In this document: one piece after another, positions 1 through 7,349 of the stretch
Layout of the letters: each line of letters starts with the position of its first letter
How positions within the stretch are numbered: the stretch's first letter is position 1
NCBI GenBank assembly: GCA_965140355.1
Contig: OZ223192.1
Location: 124,001 to 188,000 of the forward strand
Source of the DNA: Acetobacterium sp965140355
Lineage (GTDB): Bacteria; Bacillota; Clostridia; Eubacteriales; Eubacteriaceae
Direction: 5' to 3'
Length of the DNA: 64,000 nt
The notes under the pieces: generated by a model
The model's input: the letters and a program-made list of their open reading frames with translations, nothing else
What the model was told of the DNA's origin: nothing
The model's database searches: none
Position numbers and translations under genes: made by a program

Positions 1-196
1 TGAAGCCTTTATTAGTTATCTGCAGACGGCTGGCAATGAGCGCTTTATGAGCGCTGTTAATAATCCCAATGTTACTCCCGGGACAGCACCAATTGTTGCC
101 CCAGTCGGACAAAAACAATCGGCTAATAATCCCAAAACTGGCACACGATTGTGGTGGGATTACCTTCTTCAATGGTTGCAATCAGTGGTTGCTTAA
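1..196 (+). CDS. C-terminal end of an unidentified protein (cut by window edge)
   Basis: An open frame enters from the left edge (complete codons from base 2) and stops at TAA 194-196, giving the last 64 residues of a protein. The tail is rich in Asn, Pro, Gln and Ala and ends in a Trp-rich stretch (RLWWDYLLQWLQSVVA) that could be an amphipathic or membrane-associated helix. I recognise no domain. It lies on the same strand about 70 bp upstream of tadA. The continuous frame and natural stop support a real gene end; the function is unknown. Confidence 0.55.
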   Translation, partial: EAFISYLQTAGNERFMSAVNNPNVTPGTAPIVAPVGQKQSANNPKTGTRLWWDYLLQWLQSVVA

Positions 197-253
197 ACTA
201 ATCGACAACTGATAAGATAATTTTTGTTTTTATGGCAGCTTGATTGTTTTGCT

Positions 254-271
254 AAAGGAGGGAGTCGCATC
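254..271 (+). promoter_or_regulatory. Strong Shine-Dalgarno leading to an ATC start codon for tadA
   Basis: AAAGGAGGG at 254-262 is a near-perfect anti-16S match. Six bases after it the tadA frame reads ATC (269-271). No in-frame ATG, GTG or TTG lies at usable spacing. The in-frame ATG at 224 has no ribosome site and would add 15 residues not expected in TadA, and the ATG codons at 290 and 293 lie too far downstream. An ATC start is therefore the best reading. Confidence 0.6.
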
Positions 272-721
272 AAAAAAAATCTTCAAGAAATGATGGAGCA
301 AGCGATTATAATCGCTAAACAAGGTGAAGCAAAAGGCGAAGTGCCAATTGGCGCGTTGGCGGTTTGTCAGGGTGAAATTATTGCCAGGGCCCATAATCAG
401 AAAGAGACTTTGGCTGATCCGACGGCTCATGCGGAAATGCTGGTGATTCGGGAAGCAGCTAAAAAACTAGGCCGATGGCGGTTGGATGACTGTCAGCTTT
501 TTGTTACGGCGGAACCTTGCGTGATGTGTATGGGCGCAATCATTCAGGCGCGAATTCCATTTTTGGTATATGGGGCCACCGAGAAAAAGTTTGGCGGGGT
601 GGAATCGACGGCTTACCTGTGTCAACATCCGATGTTGCCAAAACAGATGGAGATTTATGCCGGAATTTGTGAACAACAATGTGAGGTGCTGCTGAAAAAT
701 TTTTTTAGCAGCAAGCGATAA
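269..721 (+). CDS. tadA: tRNA-specific adenosine deaminase TadA
   Basis: Converts A34 to inosine in tRNA-Arg(ACG), so that one tRNA reads several Arg codons; acts in the cytoplasm as a zinc enzyme. The product of about 150 residues has the zinc/catalytic signature in order: TAHAEM (His ligand and proton-shuttle Glu) and PCVMC (two Cys ligands). The GEVPIGAL and WRLDDCQLFVTAEP stretches are typical of TadA rather than of cytidine or guanine deaminases. With the ATC start at 269 the protein begins IKKNLQEMMEQAI, the same distance from the core as B. subtilis TadA. A longer start at ATG 224 is possible but lacks a ribosome site. Single gene between an unknown upstream gene and a DUF362 gene. Confidence 0.9.
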   Translation: MKKNLQEMMEQAIIIAKQGEAKGEVPIGALAVCQGEIIARAHNQKETLADPTAHAEMLVIREAAKKLGRWRLDDCQLFVTAEPCVMCMGAIIQARIPFLVYGATEKKFGGVESTAYLCQHPMLPKQMEIYAGICEQQCEVLLKNFFSSKR

Positions 722-725
722 TAAA

Positions 726-815
726 AAAAGCATTCGTGCTTCGATTAACTCAGACTTTTTAGAATCCCTGATTTAAAAGATTGAGGCCTAAAAAGACTTG
801 TGATAAAATGCTTTT
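726..815 (+). repeat. Nested inverted repeats after tadA (possible structured RNA)
   Basis: Two nested complementary pairs: AAAAGCATT (726-734) with AATGCTTTT (807-815), and inside it CTTTTTAG (755-762) with CTAAAAAG (788-795). A small GCA-TTCG-TGC hairpin sits in the left arm. Only a short T run follows, so it is a poor terminator. It does not resemble SRP RNA, which often lies near tadA in Firmicutes. The region is AT-rich, so chance pairing is possible. Confidence 0.3.
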
Positions 816-904
816 ACTATAGAAATAAGGGTGTTTTAAATGAAAATAAAATATAAACATTTATATGAATGTTAAATGTTTGGGGAAAAAGATTGGAGAA
901 AAAG

Positions 905-2041
905 ATGAATGAAAAATCGAAAGTTTATTTTACAACGCTTCGGACTACCGGTTCAAACAATATCTTAAAAAAATTGGAAAAATTGGTTGTTGCAGCAGGA
1001 ATGACGGCTATTGATTTTGAAAATAAATTTGCCGCCATTAAGATCCATCTGGGAGAACCGGGAAATCTGGCTTATTTACGACCCAATTATGCCAAAGTAG
1101 TTGTTGATATGATCAAAGCAAACGGCGGAAAACCGTTTCTTACCGATTGTAATACCCTTTACGTGGGACGGCGAAAAAATGCCCTGGAACATCTGGATGC
1201 GGCTTATGAAAATGGCTACAATCCCTTTGTGACCGGATGCCATGTGATTATCGGGGATGGTTTGAAAGGGACGGATGATATTGAGGTGCCATTAGATGGC
1301 GGTGAATGTATCAAAACCGCTAAAATCGGTCGGGCGATGATGGATGCCGATATTTTTATTTCGATGACCCATTTTAAAGGCCATGAAAGCACCGGTTTTG
1401 GGGGAGTTCTCAAAAATATTGGAATGGGATGTGGATCACGTCGCGGTAAAATGGAAATGCATTCTTCCGGCAAGCCGTTTGTAAAAGAAAATAAATGCCG
1501 GAGTTGTAAAATATGTGAAAAAAGCTGCGCCTTTAATGCTATTTCTTATCATCAAGAAAATGGCAAGGCCGCCATTGATGATACTGTTTGTGTTGGGTGT
1601 GGCCGTTGCATGGGCGTTTGCCCCTTTGACGCAATTTCACCAAAATATGATGAAAGCAATGATATACTCAACAAAAAAATTGCCGAATATACTAAGGCCG
1701 TTGTCAGCGGTCGCCCTCAATTCCATATTAGCTTTGTGATTGATGTATCACCAAATTGTGATTGTCATGTTGAAAATGATTTGCCAATTATTCAGGATGT
1801 TGGAATTTTTGCTTCTATCGATCCGATTGCTTTGGATATAGCGTGCGCTGATGCCTGTAATCGAGCACCGATTATTAGTGGCAGCTATGTTGATGACCAA
1901 ATTCACGAACATCATGTTGAAGATCCTGAGAACAAAGATTTATTTACCTTGACGCATCCGGAAACAAACTGGCAGGTTGCTATTGATCACGGGGTCAAAT
2001 TGGGGTTAGGGAACAAGGAATACGTAATCATAGAAGTTTAG
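905..2041 (+). CDS. DUF362 domain protein with two [4Fe-4S] clusters
   Basis: A 378-residue protein of the DUF362 family, often found in anaerobes; the reaction is unknown. The N-terminal two thirds (SNNILKKLEKLV, KIHLGEPGN, THFKGHESTGFGGVLKNIGMG) is the DUF362 domain. Two ferredoxin motifs follow at about residues 198-240, CRSCKICEKSC and CVGCGRCMGVCPFDAI, suggesting electron transfer. A second DUF362 segment (IASIDPIALDIACAD) follows the cluster domain, so the ferredoxin part is inserted within the fold. ATG 905 is chosen over ATG 869 because GGAG (895-898) precedes it by 6 bases. No signal peptide is visible, so it is probably cytoplasmic. It stands alone, with the promoter of the ilv operon following. 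Confidence 0.85.
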   Translation: MNEKSKVYFTTLRTTGSNNILKKLEKLVVAAGMTAIDFENKFAAIKIHLGEPGNLAYLRPNYAKVVVDMIKANGGKPFLTDCNTLYVGRRKNALEHLDAAYENGYNPFVTGCHVIIGDGLKGTDDIEVPLDGGECIKTAKIGRAMMDADIFISMTHFKGHESTGFGGVLKNIGMGCGSRRGKMEMHSSGKPFVKENKCRSCKICEKSCAFNAISYHQENGKAAIDDTVCVGCGRCMGVCPFDAISPKYDESNDILNKKIAEYTKAVVSGRPQFHISFVIDVSPNCDCHVENDLPIIQDVGIFASIDPIALDIACADACNRAPIISGSYVDDQIHEHHVEDPENKDLFTLTHPETNWQVAIDHGVKLGLGNKEYVIIEV

Positions 2042-2105
2042 ACGGGAGCGCTTATTAAAGGGGAAAACTAGAAACCGATATCATAAAGTCTTTGATATTT
2101 TGTGA

Positions 2106-2134
2106 TTGACAAAGCTAAAATAAATAGATATAAT
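2106..2134 (+). promoter_or_regulatory. Consensus sigma-A promoter for the ilv-leu operon
   Basis: TTGACA (2106-2111), 17 bases, TATAAT (2129-2134): both hexamers match the consensus with ideal spacing. The T-box leader begins about 30 bases later. This is probably the main promoter of ilvC-leuA-cimA-leuB-ilvD-ilvB, with control left mainly to the T-box. Confidence 0.9.
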
Positions 2135-2164
2135 GACTCAAATGATATGTAACTGAATAATAAT

Positions 2165-2459
2165 AAATGCGATGACCAAGAGAAAGATATCAAGGATTGT
2201 ATTTAAGAGAGTTGGAGAATGGTGTAATTCCAATAATACAATGGTATGTAATACTCACTTGCGAGTTGCCAACCTGAAAATTTACCAAATTAGTAGGGAA
2301 GGCCGTAATCCGACAATGGATGTCAACGTTAAATGGCTATGGTTAGGTTCGTTTTACGTTCAGACCAGAAGAGGATATAATTGTAAAATTATTTCAAATT
2401 TAGAGTGGTACCGTGGATAGTATATCCGCCTCTGTTAATTAACAGAGGCGGATTTTTTT
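2165..2459 (+). promoter_or_regulatory. T-box riboswitch, probably leucine (CUC specifier)
   Basis: Transcription attenuator that senses uncharged tRNA. Visible parts: the Stem I kink-turn region (GATGACCAAGAGA at about 2171), an upper helix ATTGTATT/AATACAAT, a distal part with AGAGAGTTGGAGAATGGTG, the T-box sequence AGAGTGGTACCGTGG (2402-2416), and a terminator. CAAG/CTTG forms the helix under the specifier loop, and CTC (2254-2256) plus A directly precedes CTTG, the usual specifier position; CUC is a Leu codon. Uncharged tRNA-Leu would stabilise the antiterminator and let the operon be read. It fits an operon with leuA and leuB. The specifier is read by eye. Confidence 0.88.
2424..2459 (+). 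terminator. T-box terminator hairpin
   Basis: ATCCGCCTCTG (2424-2434) pairs with CAGAGGCGGAT (2442-2452) around TTAATTA, followed by a run of seven T. The left arm overlaps the segment that pairs with the T-box sequence in the antiterminator, giving the expected either/or switch. Confidence 0.92.
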
Positions 2460-2493
2460 AGTTTGAATTAAGCTAAACGGAGGCACTGATTGA

Positions 2494-2523
2494 TTGTTAA
2501 ACGACGAGAAAAAAGTATATAAT
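2494..2523 (+). promoter_or_regulatory. Possible second promoter just before ilvC
   Basis: TTGTTA (2494-2499), 18 bases, TATAAT (2518-2523), downstream of the T-box terminator. If active it would give basal ilvC expression that bypasses leucine control. The -10 is perfect, the -35 weaker. Confidence 0.45.
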
Positions 2524-2593
2524 GGTCACGTAAAGTGAATTTATATAATTAAAGGATTAAAACACTAAAACATTCCAAGGAGGAAATTAACGA

Positions 2594-3586
2594 ATGGCAA
2601 AATTATTTTATGACGCAGATTGTAATCTGGGGTTACTTGATGGAAAAACGGTTGCAATTATTGGATACGGTAGTCAGGGACATGCGCATGCACTGAATTT
2701 AAAAGATTCTGGTGTGAATGTTATTGTTGGTCTTTATGAAGGAAGTAAATCATGGCCAATCGCTGAAGAAGCCGGACTAAAAGTTATGACAGTAGCAGAC
2801 GCAGCAAAAGTTGCGGACATCATTATGATTCTTCTTCCTGACGAATTGCAGGCGAGCATCTACAAAGAAAGTATCTTACCAAACCTTGAAGCAGGTAACT
2901 GTTTGGCGTTTGCTCATGGGTTTAATATCCATTATGGTCAGATCAAAACACCAGCTGATGTTAATGTCTTTATGATCGCACCAAAAGGACCAGGACATAC
3001 CGTTAGAAGTCAATACCTTGAAGGTCGCGGCGTGCCAGATTTAATTGCCGTTTATCAGGATCCAACTGGGAATACGCATGATATTGGTTTAGCTTATGCA
3101 TCTGGTATTGGTGGTGGCCGTGCCGGTATTCTGGAAACAACATTTAAAGAAGAAACCGAGACTGATTTATTTGGTGAACAAGCAGTATTATGTGGTGGTG
3201 TAACAGCACTAATGAAAGCTGGTTTTGAAACTTTGGTGGAAGCTGGATATCAACCGGAAAGTGCTTATTTTGAATGTGTTCATGAAATGAAACTGATCAT
3301 CGATTTAGTTGTTCAAGGCGGATTGGGTTATATGCGTTATTCAATTAGTGATACTGCTGAATACGGCGATTATATCACCGGCAGTAAAATTATTACCGAA
3401 GATACAAAAAAAGCAATGAAAGGTGTTCTTAACGATATTCAGGACGGTACCTTTGCTCGTAATTGGATCCTAGAAAATCAGGCTAATCGACCATACTTTA
3501 ATGCGGTCAGACGAATTGAAACCGAAACTCAGGTTGAAAAAGTCGGAGCTGAATTAAGAACGATGATGTCTTGGATTAAAAAATAG
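2594..3586 (+). CDS. ilvC: Ketol-acid reductoisomerase (class I)
   Basis: Second common enzyme of Ile/Val synthesis: isomerises and reduces acetolactate or acetohydroxybutyrate to the dihydroxy acid, using Mg2+ and a nicotinamide cofactor. The 330 residues match class I length. Rossmann motif GYGSQGHAHALNL (residues 24-36); the C-terminal all-helical domain carries metal-binding acids (DLFGEQAVLCGG, ECVHEMKLIIDL, SDTAEYGDY). ATG 2594 follows AAGGAGGAAATTAACGA. The loop after beta-2 reads VGLYEGSKSW (45-54) with Glu49 where NADPH enzymes usually carry a basic or polar residue, hinting at NADH use. First gene after the Leu T-box; a structured leader separates it from leuA. Confidence 0.96.
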   Translation: MAKLFYDADCNLGLLDGKTVAIIGYGSQGHAHALNLKDSGVNVIVGLYEGSKSWPIAEEAGLKVMTVADAAKVADIIMILLPDELQASIYKESILPNLEAGNCLAFAHGFNIHYGQIKTPADVNVFMIAPKGPGHTVRSQYLEGRGVPDLIAVYQDPTGNTHDIGLAYASGIGGGRAGILETTFKEETETDLFGEQAVLCGGVTALMKAGFETLVEAGYQPESAYFECVHEMKLIIDLVVQGGLGYMRYSISDTAEYGDYITGSKIITEDTKKAMKGVLNDIQDGTFARNWILENQANRPYFNAVRRIETETQVEKVGAELRTMMSWIKK

Positions 3587-3605
3587 TTTTCTTAATAAAA
3601 AAAGA

Positions 3606-3792
3606 TAATGTCGGACCGACAATTGTTCGATCAGGTTGTGTGCCTCGAGGCGAACAGTCGCAGCGAGAAGGCTGTTTTTAGTCAAAGCTTTACTTGCAAC
3701 TGGACGAATTGCGTGCATGTAACAGATTAACAATTGATCGGTACGGTCGTTTATTGACAACCTCTAAGGCAGAAGACCTTCTGCCTTTTTTT
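3606..3792 (+). promoter_or_regulatory. Unidentified structured leader with terminator between ilvC and leuA
   Basis: A stretch of about 190 bases with much pairing: GACCG (3614-3618)/CGGTC (3744-3748), CAATTGTT (3620-3627)/AACAATTG (3729-3736), a 9-bp helix with wobbles between about 3635-3643 and 3714-3722, an AACAG/CTGTT hairpin (3653-3675), then a strong terminator. It lacks the UGGNACCGCG T-box core, so it is not an ordinary second T-box. I see no promoter directly before it, so it probably acts inside the ilvC-leuA transcript as an attenuator or processing element. It could also be a rod-shaped small RNA. The ligand is unknown. Confidence 0.6.
3766..3792 (+). terminator. Intrinsic terminator before leuA
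   Basis: AAGGCAGAA (3766-3774) pairs with TTCTGCCTT (3779-3787) around GACC, followed by T to 3792. It lies only about 37 bases before the leuA start and inside the operon, so it is more likely a regulated attenuator than an operon end. Confidence 0.88.
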
Positions 3793-3828
3793 ATAACAAA
3801 AAAAAAAAATAAGTGAGAAGGAGATGCA

Positions 3829-5382
3829 ATGAGTAGAATCGTAAAAATATTTGATACCACCCTTCGAGATGGGGAACAGTCGCCAGGTTGCAGTATGAAC
3901 CTGAAAGAAAAATTAGAGATGGCCAAACAACTTGAACGTTTGAGAATTGATGTCATTGAAGCAGGGTTTGCCATTGCATCTCCTGGTGATTTTGAGTCTG
4001 TTCAGCTGGTTGCCAATGAGATTAGAAATGCCACGGTAGCCAGTTTGGCCAGAAGCACTGAAAAAGATATCAGCACCGCGTATGATGCGTTAAAGGGGGC
4101 CGCGAATCCGCGAATTCATTACTTTCTGGCGACCTCGGATATCCATATGAAGTACAAATTGCAGATGTCACCGGAAACGGTGCTGGAGAAAGCAATTGCG
4201 ATGGCTAAATTTGCCAGAAATCTTTGTGGTGAGGTTGAATTCTCGGCCGAAGATGCATCCCGAACCCGACCGGAATTCTTATATCAGGTATTAGAAGGGG
4301 TTATTAATGAGGGGGTTACCATTGTTAATGTTCCAGATACCGTCGGTTATACAACTCCGGGAGAATATTTTAAATTTATTGAAGGAATTAAAAACAATGT
4401 CCCCAATATTGACAAAGCAACCATTTCGGTCCATGTTCACGATGATTTGGGTTTGGGTGTGGCGAATTCATTAGCGGCAATTCAGGCGGGGGCCGGTCAA
4501 GTCGAATGTACGGTTAATGGAATTGGCGAGCGCGCGGGTAATGCTGCGCTGGAAGAAATTGTGATGGCCTTAAAAACCCGTCATGATGTTTATCAGGTAG
4601 ATACGAATATTGATACCACGCAAATTTACCGTTCCAGTCGCTTATTGTCGAAATTAACAGGGGTTCGGGTTCAGCCCAATAAAGCTATTGTTGGCGAAAA
4701 TGCCTTTGCTCATGAATCGGGTATTCATCAGCATGGGATGATGGCAAATAAAGAAACGTATGAAATTATGACGCCCGAATCAATCGGTTTAAAAGAAAAT
4801 AAAATGGTATTAGGCAAACATTCCGGCAAACATGCTTTTGTTGATAAACTCACGTCACTTGGTTATACCTTTGCCGCTGAGGAGGTTTTGGATCTTTTTA
4901 ATCAATTCAAGGTGTTGGCGGATAAGAAAAAAATCATTTCGGACAAAGATATTTTAGCATTGGTAGAACAGAAACAATTGGCTATTCCCGAAGTCTATTC
5001 ACTTGATCGTTTTGTTATTAGTACCGGTAACACCATCTCGACGGCGGCCACTATCCGATTACGAAAAAATGGTGATCTTATTGAAGGCGTGTCGCTGGCG
5101 GATGGTCCTATCAGTGCCGGTTTTAAAGCGATCAGCGAATTAGTAGATTGCGAATTGACGCTGATTGATTATGGAGTCGAAGCGGTCACCGATGGCACTG
5201 ATGCGCAAGGTGAAGCACAGGTGAAAATATCTGATGGCGTCCGTGTTTACCATGGACGAGGATTGAGCACAGATATTATAGACGCCAGTTTAAAAGCGTA
5301 TATTGATGCGGTAAACCAGATGCTTTATATTAAAGAAAACCAAAATAAAGAAATTCAGGAACAAAGCAATTTAAAATTGTAA
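3829..5382 (+). CDS. leuA: 2-isopropylmalate synthase
   Basis: Condenses acetyl-CoA with 2-oxoisovalerate, the first committed step of leucine synthesis. The 517 residues match bacterial LeuA. The TIM-barrel domain starts with FDTTLRDGEQSPG (DRE motif, residues 8-20) and has the HVHDDLGLGVANS metal-binding pair and the second signature VNGIGERAGNAALEE; the HESGIHQHG region follows. The C-terminal 130 residues form the regulatory dimer domain that usually gives leucine feedback inhibition. ATG 3829 follows GAGAAGGAGATGCA. Directly behind a terminator leader and 15 bp before cimA. Confidence 0.95.
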   Translation: MSRIVKIFDTTLRDGEQSPGCSMNLKEKLEMAKQLERLRIDVIEAGFAIASPGDFESVQLVANEIRNATVASLARSTEKDISTAYDALKGAANPRIHYFLATSDIHMKYKLQMSPETVLEKAIAMAKFARNLCGEVEFSAEDASRTRPEFLYQVLEGVINEGVTIVNVPDTVGYTTPGEYFKFIEGIKNNVPNIDKATISVHVHDDLGLGVANSLAAIQAGAGQVECTVNGIGERAGNAALEEIVMALKTRHDVYQVDTNIDTTQIYRSSRLLSKLTGVRVQPNKAIVGENAFAHESGIHQHGMMANKETYEIMTPESIGLKENKMVLGKHSGKHAFVDKLTSLGYTFAAEEVLDLFNQFKVLADKKKIISDKDILALVEQKQLAIPEVYSLDRFVISTGNTISTAATIRLRKNGDLIEGVSLADGPISAGFKAISELVDCELTLIDYGVEAVTDGTDAQGEAQVKISDGVRVYHGRGLSTDIIDASLKAYIDAVNQMLYIKENQNKEIQEQSNLKL

Positions 5383-5397
5383 GAAGGGGGAGTTGAG

Positions 5398-6978
5398 ATG
5401 TCAGAAAAAATATTAATCTTTGATTCAACCCTGAGAGATGGAGCCCAGGCCGAAGGGATTTCATTTTCGGTTGAAGATAAAATCCGAGTAATGGAAACGC
5501 TTGATAAAATGGGAGTAGATTATATCGAAGCCGGTAATCCTGGCTCGAATCCTAAAGATATTGAATTTTTTAACCGCATCAGAGATGTTCAGTTGAAGCA
5601 CGCTAAATTAGTTGCTTTTGGCAGCACCCGTCGCGGTGGGATCGCGGTTGAGGATGATGCGAATATAAAAGCGATTTTAGAAACGCAAACACCGGGCGTT
5701 GCGATCTTTGGAAAAAGTTGGACGTTTCACATTACGGATATTATTAAAACAACCTTGGCCGAAAATCTTAAAATGATTGAAGAAACGATGGCCTATTTAA
5801 AAGCTCAGGGAAAAGACGTTACTTTTGATGCGGAACATTTTTTTGACGGTTATAAAAATGATCCCGGATATGCAATTGAGGCTTTATTGGCAGCACAGGA
5901 AGGCGGGGCTGATTGTTTAGCGCTTTGCGACACGAATGGTGGTACGCTGCCTTTTGAAATTGAGAAAATTGTGACGGATGTCCGAAAAAAAATCCGGATT
6001 CCATTAGGGATTCATTGTCATAACGATAGCGGTCTAGCGGTGGCTAATTCTCTGATTGCGGTCAATGCTGGTGTTCGTCAAGTACAAGGAACATTTTTGG
6101 GCTATGGCGAACGTTGCGGAAATGCTAATTTAGCAACGATTATTCCCAATTTGCAATTGAAAATGGGGTATCGCTGCTTGGCCGACGAGGAGCTATTGAA
6201 ATTTACGTCTTCAGCGATTCGAATTGCGGAGATTTCAAATTATGCGCTGACGGGAAAAGAACCTTTTGTTGGAAAATCAGCTTTTGCACATAAAGGCGGG
6301 ATGCATATTGATGCAGTGATGAAAAATCCGTCTTCGTTTGAACATGTGTCACCAGATGCGGTCGGAAATGAACGTCGAATTCTGATGTCGGAGGTTTCTG
6401 GACGAAGTACGATTATACAACTCATCAAAGAAGTTGATCCTAACCTGACCAAAAAATCGGAAGAAACCACTCGGGTGATGGATCGAATCAAAGACTTGGA
6501 ATATCAGGGGTATCAATTCGAAGGCGCGGAAAGCAGTGTCAAACTTTTGATTCGAAAAGAATTGGGTAAACACAAACCGTTTTTCGTCTTGGAAGATTTC
6601 AAAACGATTGGTGAAAAAACCCATTACAAAGAAGCACTTAGCTCTTCAGCGGTCGTGAAAATTAATGTCGATGGTCAATCTGAAATTAATGCCGCCGAGG
6701 GTGATGGTCCGGTTAACGCCTTAGATAAAGCACTTAGAAAGGCACTGGAAGTTTTTTATCCCAAAATTAGTGAAGTTCGTCTGACTGATTTTAAAGTAAG
6801 AGTTATCGATTCGCGATCAGCGACTGCTTCAAAGGTCAGAGTCCTTATTGAAAGTTCCGATGGTATTGACATTTGGACTAACGTTGGAGTTTCCAGCGAT
6901 GTGATCGAGGCCAGCCTTATTGCCCTCATCGATTCGATCGAATATAAATTATTAAGTGATGAAGAACGACAAAAATAA
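5398..6978 (+). CDS. cimA: (R)-citramalate synthase
   Basis: Condenses acetyl-CoA with pyruvate to citramalate, giving a threonine-independent route to 2-oxobutyrate and isoleucine, common in anaerobes. A 526-residue DRE-TIM metallolyase with FDSTLRDGAQAEG (8-20), HCHNDSGLAVANS and GTFLGYGERCGNANL, and a C-terminal LeuA-type dimer domain from about residue 380. The AQAEG form of the motif and GNPGSNPKD are features of the CimA group rather than LeuA or homocitrate synthase. The next steps need isopropylmalate isomerase (leuCD), which is not in this window, then LeuB. The SD GGGGG precedes ATG 5398 by about 9 bases. Confidence 0.9.
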   Translation: MSEKILIFDSTLRDGAQAEGISFSVEDKIRVMETLDKMGVDYIEAGNPGSNPKDIEFFNRIRDVQLKHAKLVAFGSTRRGGIAVEDDANIKAILETQTPGVAIFGKSWTFHITDIIKTTLAENLKMIEETMAYLKAQGKDVTFDAEHFFDGYKNDPGYAIEALLAAQEGGADCLALCDTNGGTLPFEIEKIVTDVRKKIRIPLGIHCHNDSGLAVANSLIAVNAGVRQVQGTFLGYGERCGNANLATIIPNLQLKMGYRCLADEELLKFTSSAIRIAEISNYALTGKEPFVGKSAFAHKGGMHIDAVMKNPSSFEHVSPDAVGNERRILMSEVSGRSTIIQLIKEVDPNLTKKSEETTRVMDRIKDLEYQGYQFEGAESSVKLLIRKELGKHKPFFVLEDFKTIGEKTHYKEALSSSAVVKINVDGQSEINAAEGDGPVNALDKALRKALEVFYPKISEVRLTDFKVRVIDSRSATASKVRVLIESSDGIDIWTNVGVSSDVIEASLIALIDSIEYKLLSDEERQK

Positions 6979-7349
6979 TAATTAGCGTTTTTTATTGAGT
7001 ATCTGCGAAACAAAAGCAGGATAACTTAACAGAGCATTTTTTAAAGAAATGATGGCTTATCCCAAATCAGACTGAAACGATTTGGGAAAGCCGTTGACTA
7101 AATACATGACAATGCCTCGAAAGGGATCAACTAGCGCATGTGGGGTTAAATGTGGCAAAGTCAGGCTTTTTAAGTTTTTATGCAGAAAGTTATTGCCGCT
7201 GGAGGTTGAGTTAATCAGATTAGTAAGAATTTATAAAGATGATTAAAAAATCACAGATGCGCAATCAAATAAAGTGATGTTAAAAACATTTCAATTAATA
7301 TAGACCTTAAATTTTGGCATTAAAATTAAGATTAATAAGGAGGAATTTT
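6979..7349 (+). other. 371-bp gap inside the operon, no gene seen
   Basis: No convincing reading frame on either strand. It separates cimA from leuB at a place where many operons carry leuC and leuD, but I recognise no leuCD fragments. It contains the 14-bp hairpin at 7054-7092 and a weak TTGACT (7094-7099) without a good -10. The leuB ribosome site AAGGAGG is at 7337-7343. Confidence 0.6.
7054..7092 (+). repeat. Long hairpin between cimA and leuB
   Basis: GGCTT-A-TCCCAAATC (7054-7068) pairs with GATTTGGGAAAGCC (7079-7092): 14 bp with one bulged A and a 10-base loop. No T run follows, so it is not an intrinsic terminator. It may be an RNA stability or processing hairpin, or a scar. Confidence 0.7.

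Noticed and set aside
722..904. SRP RNA gene after tadA
   Set aside because: The conserved SRP RNA apical loop sequence is absent.
2172..2420. 82-codon open frame between the DUF362 gene and ilvC
   Set aside because: It lies inside the T-box leader, has no ribosome site and no recognisable product; the RNA structure explains the sequence.
3606..3792. Second T-box before leuA
   Set aside because: Looked for UGGNACCGCG and the Stem I kink-turn. GGTACGGTCG at 3740 is only a partial match, so I keep it as an unidentified leader.
3690..3974. Minus-strand frame across the leuA start
   Set aside because: It overlaps the leader terminator and leuA coding sequence and has no promoter, ribosome site or family features.
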